A stretch of 64,000 nucleotides of DNA from Archangium lansingense. Its GTDB lineage: Bacteria; Myxococcota; Myxococcia; Myxococcales; Myxococcaceae. Positions 17,092-25,060 of this stretch are shown in pieces. The notes under the pieces were generated by a model, which made no database searches, was not told where the DNA came from, and saw only the letters and a program-made list of their open reading frames with translations. Where the stretch lies: NCBI RefSeq assembly GCF_026626635.1, contig NZ_JAPNKA010000001.1:12570501-12634500 (forward strand), written 5' to 3'. The position numbers and the translations under genes are program-made. Position 1 is the stretch's first letter, and every line of letters starts with the position of its first letter.

Positions 17092-17763
17092 TCACAGCGG
17101 CCGGGGCGCCCCCGAGGACGTCTGGCTCGCCGCGACCCGCTCCGAGGCCAGCTTGCGCGCCCGCTTCTCCACCGCGCGCACCGTGTCCATCACCGCGTCC
17201 TTCTGGCCGAAGCCCGCCAGGAAGCCAGGGATGGCGCCTCCGGGCTCCACCGTGAAGCGATAGACGAAGTGCGCCTTGCCCTCTCCGCGCGGAGTGAAGA
17301 CCCAGCTGCCCTGGTTGTGGCGCAGCCGCACCACGCCCTCTCGCTCCGCCAGCGCCTGGTTCTCCGAGCCCCACTTCTGGCGGAACTGCCCCGTCCCGTC
17401 CGCCTCCAGCAGCTGCTCGTCCACCACGCGCAGCACGTAGTCCCGGTTGGAGATGACGGGCAGGTTCAGCCGCGTGTACGTCACGCGCGTCCCCTCCGGC
17501 CCCACGGACAGCACTCGCGACTCCGTCACGTACGGCATCCAGTGCCGGAAGCTCTCGTGGTCTCTCAGCACCGACTGGATGTCCTGGATGCCGACGCCCA
17601 GCACTCCCTCTGCCCAGACCTCGCGGCCCCCGGGGATGTCCGAGCGCTCACGCACCCGGATCTTCACCTCTCCATCGGAGAGCGTCTCCCACTCCTCCTC
17701 GGCACTCGCCCCGCCCGACACCAACGCCACCACCAGAACCGCGAGTCCCGGAAGACTCCTCAT
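17092..17763 (-). CDS. Exported START/SRPBCC-domain protein
   Basis: 223 aa with a clear signal peptide (cleavage near GGASA, residue 21). The mature protein is a START-like helix-grip domain (EVWAEGVLGVGIQDIQSVLRDH, then YVTESRVLSVGPEGTRVTYTR and PVISNRDYVLRV). Such domains bind lipids or other hydrophobic ligands. GAGGGGA precedes the ATG. Divergent from the 5'-nucleotidase gene, with a 113-bp shared upstream region. Confidence 0.8.
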   Translation of the reverse strand: MRSLPGLAVLVVALVSGGASAEEEWETLSDGEVKIRVRERSDIPGGREVWAEGVLGVGIQDIQSVLRDHESFRHWMPYVTESRVLSVGPEGTRVTYTRLNLPVISNRDYVLRVVDEQLLEADGTGQFRQKWGSENQALAEREGVVRLRHNQGSWVFTPRGEGKAHFVYRFTVEPGGAIPGFLAGFGQKDAVMDTVRAVEKRARKLASERVAASQTSSGAPRPL

Positions 17764-17876
17764 GTTCGACTCCCCTCACTCAGGACGGGTCCCGGCCAGC
17801 TCCCCGCCCTCCACCAACACCACCACCGCCAGTAAGGATCGACTTTTGGCACCGGCCAGGGCACGAAGGTAGGCAT

Positions 17877-19373
17877 ATGACCGGCAACCTGACAGCCCCC
17901 CCACCCGAGCGCGGGCTCTTCTGTAATCGCACCCTCAACATGAGGGCCATCAAGGCCATCGGCTATGACATGGACTACACGCTCATCCACTACAAAGTGG
18001 AAGCGTGGGAACAGAGAGCCTACGAGCACATGCGCAATCGGCTCGTGGCGCAGGGCTGGCCCGTAGGCCACCTCACCTTTGATCCAATGCTGGCCATGCG
18101 CGGCCTGATCATCGACACCGAAAAAGGCAACCTCCTCAAGGCCAACCGCTTCGGTTTCGTGAAGAAGGCCCTCCATGGCACCCGGCCCATGGACTTCGAG
18201 GCCCAGCGCAACGAGTACGCCCGCACCATCGTCGACCTGGCCGAGCGCCGCTGGGTCTTTCTCAACACCTTGTTCTCACTCTCCGAGGCGTGTCTCTACG
18301 CCCAGGTGGTGGATCTGCTGGATGCCGGCAAGCTCCCCGGCCCCATGGGCTACACGGACGTCTACGAGCACGTGCGCCGCAGCCTGGATGCCACCCATAT
18401 GGAGGGGTTCCTCAAGGCGGAGATCATCGCCGACCCGGGGCGCTACGTGCTGGCCGAGCCGGAAACGGCCCTGGCGCTGTTGGATCAGAAGAACGCGGGC
18501 AAGAAGCTGCTGCTCATCACCAACAGCGAGTGGGCCTACACGCTGCCGATGATGCACGCGGCGTTCGACCCGTACCTGAAGGGGATGACGTGGCGTGAGC
18601 TGTTCGACGTGGTCATCGTCAGCGCGCGCAAGCCCGAGTTCTTCACCACGCGCTCCTCGCTCTTCGAGGTGGTGACGGCACCAGGCCAGGAGGGCCTGCT
18701 GCGTCCGCACTCGGGGCCGCTCCGGCCGGGGGTGCCCTACTTCGGCGGCAGCGCCCTGGAGGTGGAGCGCTCGCTGGGCATGAGCGGGGATGAGATTCTC
18801 TACGTGGGCGATCACATGTTCGGCGACGTGCACGTCACCAAGAGCGTGCTGCGCTGGCGCACCGCGCTCGTCATCCGCGAGCTAGAGGATGAGATCCGCG
18901 CCATCAGCGCCTTCCGGGCCACCGAGGCGCGGCTGGAGGAGCGGATGGTGCAAAAGGAGCGGCTGGAGGCCGAGGCCTGCCAGGTTCGGCTGGAGCTGCA
19001 GCGGAGGCGGATCGGCTACGGCCCGCGCGAGCCCTCGCCCCCGGATGAGCAGCTCCACGCGCGCGCCGCCGAGCTGCGCCTGCAACTGGAGGCGCTCGAC
19101 ACGGAGCTGGGCCCCATGGCCCGCGCCGCCAGCGAGCTGTCCAACCCCATCTGGGGCCTGCTGACGCGGGCGGGCAACGACAAGAGCCACCTGGCCCGCC
19201 AGGTGGAGCGCTACGCGGACATCTATACGTCGCGGGTGAGCAACTTCCTCTTCGCCACGCCCTTCGTCTACCTGCGCAGCCCGCGCGGCAGCCTCCCGCA
19301 CGACCCCACCACGCCGGGCGGCACGCCCGTGTTCCCTCCCAGCACCACCGGGGGCGACACGGGCGCGCCTTGA
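17877..19373 (+). CDS. HAD-IG family 5'-nucleotidase
   Basis: 498 aa, cytoplasmic. The HAD nucleophile motif DMDYTLIHY lies at about residue 32. The threonine/serine motif LLITNSEW is near 220, and the terminal aspartates in YVGDHMFGDV are near 307. Length and motifs fit the IMP/GMP-type (cN-II-like) 5'-nucleotidases, which dephosphorylate purine nucleoside monophosphates. A Glu/Arg-rich coiled coil (about 335-420) follows the core and a Pro/Gly/Thr tail ends the protein. AAGGTAGG precedes the ATG. Confidence 0.88.
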   Translation: MTGNLTAPPPERGLFCNRTLNMRAIKAIGYDMDYTLIHYKVEAWEQRAYEHMRNRLVAQGWPVGHLTFDPMLAMRGLIIDTEKGNLLKANRFGFVKKALHGTRPMDFEAQRNEYARTIVDLAERRWVFLNTLFSLSEACLYAQVVDLLDAGKLPGPMGYTDVYEHVRRSLDATHMEGFLKAEIIADPGRYVLAEPETALALLDQKNAGKKLLLITNSEWAYTLPMMHAAFDPYLKGMTWRELFDVVIVSARKPEFFTTRSSLFEVVTAPGQEGLLRPHSGPLRPGVPYFGGSALEVERSLGMSGDEILYVGDHMFGDVHVTKSVLRWRTALVIRELEDEIRAISAFRATEARLEERMVQKERLEAEACQVRLELQRRRIGYGPREPSPPDEQLHARAAELRLQLEALDTELGPMARAASELSNPIWGLLTRAGNDKSHLARQVERYADIYTSRVSNFLFATPFVYLRSPRGSLPHDPTTPGGTPVFPPSTTGGDTGAP

Positions 19374-19437
19374 GCCCTTTCAAGCAGGTCCGCGAAGGAG
19401 TGCCCCTGGGACACTGATGCATTCCCCGCGGCCATTT

Positions 19438-19460
19438 CCCCTCTCCCGAAGGGAGAGGGA
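19438..19460. repeat. REP-like palindromic repeat, copy 2
   Basis: CCCTCTCCC (19439-19447), GAA loop, GGGAGAGGG (19451-19459), between the convergent nucleotidase and DUF2267 genes. The flank CCGCGGCCATTT before it is also present, inverted, beside copy 7, so the element is longer than the hairpin. Confidence 0.85.
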
Positions 19461-19470
19461 GTAGTGTGCG

Positions 19471-19926
19471 TTACTGCGTGCGCCGCCACAGGTCCTGCAA
19501 GTCCCTGGGCAGGTTGCTCTCCACGTCCTGGGCCTCGCCCTCGGAGATGTGCTCGCGCAGGCCCAGGAAGACGGCGCGCACGATGGGCTCCACCTCGGAG
19601 ACGTCCTTGCCCAGATCCTCCGCCACCACCTTCAGGAAGTCGTCCCGCGTCCTTCCGTAGCTCCGCGCCGGCTTCTCCCCACCCTCCTTGGGCAGGAACT
19701 CCAACAGCTTGCGCGGCAGCTGCGCTTGCAGATCCTTCGCCTCGTCCGGCTGGATGCGGTGCAGCAGTGCGTTGACCACCGACACCGCCGCACATTCCAC
19801 TACCCCTGCCTCCAACTTTCCCGCCTCCGCCAGGTGCTTGATGAAGGCGGCGTAGGAGGAACCGAGGTGGGACTGGTGACGCTTCTCGCTGCGGCTGAGG
19901 GGGCCGCCGGTGGGCGTGTCGGCCAT
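19471..19926 (-). CDS. DUF2267 protein
   Basis: 151 aa from the ATG at 19926, which has AGGAG 6 nt upstream. The all-helical DUF2267 pattern is seen twice: SYAAFIKHLAEAG, LLHRIQPDEAKDLQAQLP, then RDDFLKVVAEDLG, VFLGLREHISEGEAQDVESN and LPRDLQDLW. DUF2267 proteins are small, soluble and often encoded near stress genes; their biochemical function is unknown. The neighbouring genes on the other strand encode small basic proteins. Confidence 0.8.
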   Translation of the reverse strand: MADTPTGGPLSRSEKRHQSHLGSSYAAFIKHLAEAGKLEAGVVECAAVSVVNALLHRIQPDEAKDLQAQLPRKLLEFLPKEGGEKPARSYGRTRDDFLKVVAEDLGKDVSEVEPIVRAVFLGLREHISEGEAQDVESNLPRDLQDLWRRTQ

Positions 19927-20196
19927 GTCGCTCTCCTGGAGTGTCGTTTCCTGGAAGGTGGGCACGGGCCGGGGGGTGGAGGGAGGCGGGCGATCAGAAA
20001 GGGGGCGCTGGGGACCGGGGGAGGGCAGGCGAGCCAGGACGGGGAGGGCCGGGAACCAGGGGGGCAGCCAGGCGACCTGGCCGATCAGCAGGGCGTGTCA
20101 GACCCCCCTAGTATGAGTAGAGCCGTGAGCCACTCGACCACCAGCGGCGCGTTGCGAGTCCTTGAGCAGGGCAACCTTCTCGACGGGGCGGACCAG

Positions 20197-20649
20197 ATGC
20201 CTGTCCAGAGCGGAAGCGGGCGGAAGAAGAGAGCTCGCAAGTCGGGGTCGGCGCCCAAGAAGCTGGGCTTCGCCACGGCGCTGGCGTTGGTGGTGCAGCA
20301 CGGGCGGCAGCTCGCGAAGGAGCTCGGCAAGACGGCGCTGTCGCGCTGCCCCCGCTGCAGCCACGTGGGCCCGACGGAGCAGGACTTCGGCACCCGCATC
20401 ATCCGGGGCGAGCGTCGGCCGCAGTCCTGGTGCCGGAGCTGCCGCAAGGAGCACCTGCCTCCGCTCAAGGCCCTGCCCAACCTCTCGAACCATGAGGTGA
20501 AGGCCACGATGGTGGAGACGGCTAACGAGAAGCCCGCGAAGGCGCGGCGCCGCTCGGACGCCTCCCCGGTCGCTTCCCAAAATCCCCCCAAAGACGGCCT
20601 GCTGTTCCCCGCCGAGGTCATCTTCCGCGGCAAGCGCCGCACCTCCTGA
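20197..20649 (+). CDS. Hypothetical basic zinc-ribbon protein
   Basis: 150 aa from the ATG at 20197; an in-frame ATG at 20113 is possible but has no ribosome-binding site. The N-terminus is Lys/Arg-rich (GRKKRARKSG). A central C4 zinc ribbon is formed by CPRC and CRSC, 30 residues apart. A basic, low-complexity tail follows. It resembles nucleic-acid-binding ribbons but no named family is recognised. It heads a run of small basic proteins on the same strand. Confidence 0.65.
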   Translation: MPVQSGSGRKKRARKSGSAPKKLGFATALALVVQHGRQLAKELGKTALSRCPRCSHVGPTEQDFGTRIIRGERRPQSWCRSCRKEHLPPLKALPNLSNHEVKATMVETANEKPAKARRRSDASPVASQNPPKDGLLFPAEVIFRGKRRTS

Positions 20650-20799
20650 GCACCCCCGCGCCAGGCTCGAGGGCAGGCCCCTGGCCTCCTCCGGCCCTCC
20701 CCTGCGCGAGCAGCCGATCAGCGCCCTCGTCCGCTCCCCGCTGAGATGCCGGTACCGCCCCACGCGCTCATTCCTCACCTTGCGAGGAGGGAGACACCC

Positions 20800-21066
20800 A
20801 TGGCGGTTCGAACGGACACGGTGGGCATCAAGAACCGGCGCCACGCGGCGACACACGCCGTGCAACATGGCCCCCAGACGAGCAAAGGCAAACCCATTCC
20901 CTTCCGGGATGAGCTCCCGCTGCTGCGGCGCGAGCGGCTCATGGCTCGAGCACGGCTGGGCCCGGCCTCGGAGCCCCGCCTGCCGAAGACACCGCACCCG
21001 GAGGCCCCCGTGCGCGGGCGCAAGAAGCCACCCAGCCAGATGCACCTCAAGCGCAGCGGCGGGTAG
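20800..21066 (+). CDS. Small basic protein, GIKN/GRKK-motif family, member 1
   Basis: 88 aa. GGAGG lies 10 nt before the ATG. The N-terminus MAVRTDTVGIKNRRHA is shared with the protein at 21877 (MAVRTRVAGIKNKRRV). The C-terminus RGRKKPPSQMHLKRSGG resembles that of the protein at 22250 (GRKKAPSEMDITHRGG). The protein has many Arg/Lys/Pro and almost no hydrophobic core, so it is probably disordered. A nucleic-acid-binding role is inferred from charge only. Confidence 0.65.
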   Translation: MAVRTDTVGIKNRRHAATHAVQHGPQTSKGKPIPFRDELPLLRRERLMARARLGPASEPRLPKTPHPEAPVRGRKKPPSQMHLKRSGG

Positions 21067-21122
21067 CAATCGGGCGCAACAAATCAGAGACGGGCGCGTT
21101 TCGCGGACTATGCTGGGAACGA

Positions 21123-21790
21123 ATGAGCGACGCGCTGTTCTCCTCGGAGTTTGAACCGGCCGACACGCGCTACCTGTGGCGGCTGTGGTTCGCGGACCTG
21201 CTGGACCTGGCCACCTCGGTGCTGCTGGGTTGGGGGGCGCTGCGGGCCATGGACGTGGACCGGACGCCGGGCACGCTCGTCGTGGCTGGGGTGGTGACGT
21301 GGCTCCTCATGTCCGCGGCGGGCGGGCTGAGCGGGTGGACGCTGTGGCGCGGCGTGATGAGCCTGCGGCTGGTGGTGGATGGGAGTGCGCCGGGTCTCGG
21401 TCGAGGCCTGTTCCGAGCCGTCCTCCTCCCAGTGGACCTGGTCATCTCGCCCTTCCTGCAGCGGCGCTACTGCGACCGGCTCCAGAAGGTACAGCCGGAG
21501 GCGGTGCCGCCGTTCACCAAGAGTGGCAGCGCGGCCTGGGCTGGCAGGGCTTCTGGCTGGTGATGGTGTTCGCCTCGGTGTGGTTCATGGTGATGCCCAC
21601 CCGGCGCGAGGCGCTCACCTACCTGAAGAAGCTGGACGGGTGGCGCTGCTGCCACGGCAGGGCAACGCCCTCCCCCTTCAAGTGCTCCACGTCGGTGTCG
21701 CGCGCGGCGAGCGATGCGGAGGACGGAGACGCGCAGGCCCAGGCCGTGGTGAAGGACTGCCCGAAGGCCTCGGCCGAGATGGGGCGCTGA
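21123..21790 (+). pseudogene. RDD-like membrane protein gene with a frameshift
   Basis: The first frame (21123-21563) encodes three hydrophobic segments and PPFTK, then runs into low-complexity sequence and stops. A second frame continues without a gap from about 21521 (EWQRGLGWQGFW, a membrane helix WLVMVFASVWFMVM-like, then RREALTYLKKLDGWRCCHG and VVKDCPKASAEMGR) to TGA at 21790. Loss of one G in AAG GAG at 21519-21522 would explain it: restoring it gives FTK-EWQRG in one frame. The intact protein would be about 222 aa. It is either a real mutation or a sequencing error. Confidence 0.7.
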
Positions 21791-21876
21791 GCCAGCAGGC
21801 GCCCGGCGTACGGGTCAACCCGCGGGGGATGGAAAAACGGCCCGGGTGTCCTTACCTCCGATGCAGGAGGTCACTC

Positions 21877-22152
21877 ATGGCAGTCAGGACCCGGGTAGCA
21901 GGCATCAAGAACAAGCGGCGGGTGACGAGCGCCGACGAGGCGCAGCCCAACCTTCAGTCCCAGGGCGTCAGCAAGGGGAAGAAGACGGTGCCCCGCGACC
22001 AGGCAGCGGCCCTGCGGCGGCAGAAGCTGATGCGCAAGGCCACCCCTGGCCCGGCCATGACGGAGCCCGTGGGACTGGGGCCCGCCACCACCGAGGTACG
22101 GCCCGGCAAGCGGACCGTCACCCGGCGCAAGACGAAGCGCGGCAACGTGTAG
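21877..22152 (+). CDS. Small basic protein, GIKN/GRKK-motif family, member 2
   Basis: 91 aa. GGAGG lies 6 nt before the ATG. It shares the MAVRT-x3-GIKN-x-RR start and a central RRQKLM motif with the protein at 20800 (RRERLM). The tail KRTVTRRKTKRGNV is strongly basic. No cysteines, no membrane segment. Function unknown; the recurrence of the motifs in neighbouring genes shows a locally duplicated family. Confidence 0.7.
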   Translation: MAVRTRVAGIKNKRRVTSADEAQPNLQSQGVSKGKKTVPRDQAAALRRQKLMRKATPGPAMTEPVGLGPATTEVRPGKRTVTRRKTKRGNV

Positions 22153-22249
22153 TGCGACCGCCAGAACCGACAACCCATACCCGACAGATGGACCGGCCCC
22201 CCTGGTCATTCCGGCCGGTCATCCCTACCTACACGTGGGGGAAGAACTC

Positions 22250-22753
22250 ATGCCAGAGAAGACCCAGCAGTCGCGTGCCAAGCGCGCCAAGGCCAAGGGC
22301 ACGACCGTGACGGTGAAGGCCTCGGACGTCGGCGATGTTCCCGCCGGAAAGAGCGCCCACGCCCTCAAGAAGAGCCGCGGCATCGTCGGCACCGCCCGCA
22401 GCAACGAGCGCTCCGTCAGCCGGCGCCGCCCGCCCGGTGAGGGCAAGACGGCCCAGAGCCTCAAGCTGCCCCTGCCCGAGACCGGTAGCACCACCTCGCG
22501 CCGCAAGACGATTCCAAACGAGGCCGCCACCCAGTACCGCCACGGGCCGCACAGCAAGACGGTCCCCACCGAGGCGGCCGCCGCCTACCGCCGCGAGGAG
22601 CGTCCGAAGAATCCCCGCAACGAGGCCAAGCAGCGGCAGGAGACGCGCAGCAAACGCGGCTCGCCCGTGCAGGGCCGCAAGAAGGCCCCGAGCGAGATGG
22701 ACATCACCCACCGCGGGGGTCCTCGCAAGCGCCTGCCCATCCACGGCGGCTGA
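22250..22753 (+). CDS. Lys/Arg-rich repetitive protein, GRKK-motif family, member 3
   Basis: 167 aa. GGGGGAAG precedes the ATG. Nearly a third of residues are Lys/Arg. A loose internal repeat is seen: SRRKTIPNEAATQYRHG, then SKTVPTEAAAAYRREE. The C-terminus has QGRKKAPSEMDITHRGG, matching the GRKK-x-PS-x-M motif of the protein at 20800. Probably disordered; a histone-like or RNA-binding role is only a guess from charge. Confidence 0.7.
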   Translation: MPEKTQQSRAKRAKAKGTTVTVKASDVGDVPAGKSAHALKKSRGIVGTARSNERSVSRRRPPGEGKTAQSLKLPLPETGSTTSRRKTIPNEAATQYRHGPHSKTVPTEAAAAYRREERPKNPRNEAKQRQETRSKRGSPVQGRKKAPSEMDITHRGGPRKRLPIHGG

Positions 22754-22757
22754 GCGC

Positions 22758-23978
22758 TCACGACCTCCTACCGGGCCTCCTCGCCACGAGGGGGCCCACG
22801 AGCACCCAAGCACACGCGAGCCACGCCCACAGGCCTGCGCCCGGCGCCCCCGTGCAACCGCTCGCCTCCTCGGGGGGCGGTGGTGGGGGTTGGCCGCAAG
22901 GAGTGAAGCAGCGGCACGCGTCCTCGCCTTCGGGCTCCAGGCGCGCGCACACGCCGCCCGTTCCGCACTGCGCATCCTCGGAGCAGACGGCGCCGTAGTT
23001 CCCCTCCTGCAACGCTGGCTGGAGGCAACGCGCCGCTTCCCCTCCCGCCACCGACTCACAGGCCAGCCCCGCTGGGCACTGTGCATCGCTCGTGCACGAG
23101 GCCGTGCAGAGCGACTCGAGCGCGAGGTGCGGACCCTGGGGCTCCAGCGGCTCGGCGAGGAAGGGGTGGATGAAGTCCTCGAGCAGCGCGTCCACCCGGA
23201 CGTTGAAGGCCTCCTCCCGGCAAGCCACGTCGCCGCTCGCCGTGATTCCCGCCAGCATCTCCTGCCCCTCCACTCCCCGCACCAGCACCGGCCCACCGCT
23301 GTCACCCACGCAGCTCATCGCTGGCGAGGCTCCGGCACGGAACGCGCCCGCCTCCACTTCCGTCAGCTGTAGCTCTCCCTGGCGCCTCTGGCCCGGCGGT
23401 GCACTCGCGTCCCTCGTTTCGCCAAAGCCGACGACTCGCGCGGGCAGGCCCGCCTCCAGGGAGACCTTCCCGGGCTCGGCGAGTGGGAGCGGAGACACGT
23501 CCACCGGACGCGACAGGCGCAGCAGCGCCGCATCGTTGGCGTGTGTCGTCCGGTCGTACCCCGGATGCCGCACCGCTCGCGCGACTCGCACGAAGCGGCC
23601 CTGGGGCTCTGGCTCCGGTAATAGCCTCGCTCCAAGGAAGACCTCGTAAGCCCCGTCCGTCCCGAAGATCTCCAGGCAGTGCGCCGCCGTCAGCACCACG
23701 TCCGGAGCGATCAGCGCCCCCGTGCACAACAGCGTCAGGGGCTCTCCCGTGCAGCGCGCTCGCCGGGCCAGGAGGGCCACCACCGCCGCGTCATCCGGAG
23801 CCTCGGTGCCGAAGACCACGGCGTCCGTCCGGTTCATGGGCGTCTGTGGCGCCGACGGGGTCGGGGCACAGGCACCACAGAGTGTCCACAGCACGAGGCT
23901 CAGGAGTACGGGAGCAGTGCGTAGACCCTCACCCCTGCCCTCTCCCAGAGGGAGAGGGTGATCGCAACCCGGGTTCAT
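22758..23978 (-). CDS. Secreted trypsin-like protease with MYXO-CTERM-like tail
   Basis: 406 aa. The S1 triad is complete: LTAAHC (His), NDAALLRL (Asp) and SCVGDSGGPV (Ser). A Cys-rich region follows (CTASCTSDAQCPAGLACES; CSEDAQCGTGGVC). The end, SGCTGAPGAGLWAWLAC followed by a helix and RRPGRRS, is a MYXO-CTERM-type sorting tail. The mature signal region is TAPVLLSLVLWTLCGACAP. The first about 20 residues (MNPGCDHPLPLGEGRGEGLR) and the ribosome-binding GAGGG come from palindromic repeat copies 3 and 4, and no other in-frame ATG precedes the signal. Confidence 0.85.
   Translation of the reverse strand: MNPGCDHPLPLGEGRGEGLRTAPVLLSLVLWTLCGACAPTPSAPQTPMNRTDAVVFGTEAPDDAAVVALLARRARCTGEPLTLLCTGALIAPDVVLTAAHCLEIFGTDGAYEVFLGARLLPEPEPQGRFVRVARAVRHPGYDRTTHANDAALLRLSRPVDVSPLPLAEPGKVSLEAGLPARVVGFGETRDASAPPGQRRQGELQLTEVEAGAFRAGASPAMSCVGDSGGPVLVRGVEGQEMLAGITASGDVACREEAFNVRVDALLEDFIHPFLAEPLEPQGPHLALESLCTASCTSDAQCPAGLACESVAGGEAARCLQPALQEGNYGAVCSEDAQCGTGGVCARLEPEGEDACRCFTPCGQPPPPPPEEASGCTGAPGAGLWAWLACAWVLVGPLVARRPGRRS
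23926..23960. repeat. REP-like palindromic repeat, copy 3
   Basis: CCCTCACCCC, then CCCTCTCCC (23938-23946), AGA loop, GGGAGAGGG (23950-23958). It lies inside the 5' coding part of the protease gene, where the minus strand translates it as LPLGEGRGEGL. Confidence 0.85.
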
Positions 23979-23984
23979 CCGATA

Positions 23985-24018
23985 CCCTCACCCCGTCCCT
24001 CTCCCGGTGGGAGAGGGG
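23985..24018. repeat. REP-like palindromic repeat, copy 4
   Basis: CCCTCACCCC, then CCCTCTCCC (23997-24005), GGT loop, GGGAGAGGG (24009-24017), in the same orientation as copy 3 and about 26 bp from it. On the minus strand its end provides GAGGG upstream of the protease ATG at 23978. Confidence 0.85.
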
Positions 24019-24064
24019 AAGTTCGTGCGCGGGGGACGTGCTCACCCTCTCGCGTGGGTAGCGC

Positions 24065-24631
24065 TTACTGCGTCACCTTCTCGTGGCTCGCCTGCCCCGT
24101 CAACGCCGCCTTCTGCTCGTGCAGCCTCTCCAGCCTCGCCCGGTGACGCGAGAGCTGCACCGCCAGCCTCTTCGCCTCCTCCTTGTTTCCACTCGCCTCC
24201 GCCGCCTGCCGCTCCTCCTCCAGCCGCTCCACGTCCCGCGCCATCAGCTCCGTGATGCGCACCAGCTTCCCGTGCTTCCACTCCGCCGTCTGCGGCTTCT
24301 CCGGCTCGATGGGCTCGTTCTGCTGCGGCAACGGATTCGCCACCTCGGGCTCCGGCACCACGTCCCCAGGGCCGATCGGCACCACCGTCGCCCCACGCCC
24401 TTCCGACACCACCGCCTGCGGCTCGGACTTCATCGGCTCGGGCCGCTGCGCCCGCACAGCCGCGGGCGTAGACACCGCTGTGGACGTAGAGGCCGCGGAC
24501 ACCGACGGCGACGGCGGCGTCCCGCCCGGGGTCGTGGGCTGGGGCCCAGTCGGCAGGAAATGCAGCATCAACGCGGCCCCCAACAGCAGGGCCGCGCCGA
24601 GAGGCAGAAGGAAACGGAACCGGTTGTTCAT
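24065..24631 (-). CDS. Membrane-anchored coiled-coil protein, last gene of a lipoprotein operon
   Basis: 188 aa from the ATG at 24631; a TTG at 24652 would add seven residues. A transmembrane helix (residues 6-24) is followed by a Pro/Thr/Ser-rich linker and a long Glu/Arg/Lys coiled coil in the last 80 residues (ITELMARDVERLEEERQAAE and following). Only 42 bp separate it from the lipoprotein gene upstream, so it is likely co-transcribed. The family is not recognised; the layout suits a periplasm-facing scaffold or adaptor. Confidence 0.6.
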   Translation of the reverse strand: MNNRFRFLLPLGAALLLGAALMLHFLPTGPQPTTPGGTPPSPSVSAASTSTAVSTPAAVRAQRPEPMKSEPQAVVSEGRGATVVPIGPGDVVPEPEVANPLPQQNEPIEPEKPQTAEWKHGKLVRITELMARDVERLEEERQAAEASGNKEEAKRLAVQLSRHRARLERLHEQKAALTGQASHEKVTQ

Positions 24632-24673
24632 CGCTCGTCCATTCTCTCCCAAAAGGGCCCGGCACGCCGCCCT

Positions 24674-25060
24674 CTACAAGCGCAGCTTCCAGCCCTCCGG
24701 GTGCTGCTCCACGCGCAGCAGCATCGGCTCCTCACGCACCTGCCCATCCCGAGCCACCCGCGCGCGCACCACCACCGCGCTCGAGTCCCGCCCGTCCACC
24801 CGGGCGTCCAGCACCTCCACCAGGGAGAGGCCGTGCTCGTTCATCTCCTCCACGGTCGCCTGGCAGGTGTCGCCCGCCTTGCCAGTCAGCAAGGGGCCGA
24901 GCACCGCGCAGTCCCCAGCGGGCAGCGCCTCGAAGAAGCTCTGCACCGTGGCCCGCGCGGCCTCGGTCTTCCGAGACTCCGTGTTACAGCCGAGGGCGGC
25001 CACCAGGCCCAGCCACAACGCGGCGCTCGGCACCGCCCTCCTGTTCAGCCAGCGCATCAT
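24674..25060 (-). CDS. Small NTF2/DUF4878-like lipoprotein
   Basis: 128 aa. The lipobox LVAALGC puts the lipidated cysteine at about residue 25. The mature domain (AARATVQSFFEALPAGDCAVLGPLLTG and later VVVRARVARDGQVREEPMLLRVEQHPEGWKL) follows the pattern of DUF4878/NTF2-like lipoproteins. Its ATG overlaps the TGA of the preceding gene by one base (TGATG), a sign of translational coupling. Function unknown. Confidence 0.7.
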   Translation of the reverse strand: MMRWLNRRAVPSAALWLGLVAALGCNTESRKTEAARATVQSFFEALPAGDCAVLGPLLTGKAGDTCQATVEEMNEHGLSLVEVLDARVDGRDSSAVVVRARVARDGQVREEPMLLRVEQHPEGWKLRL

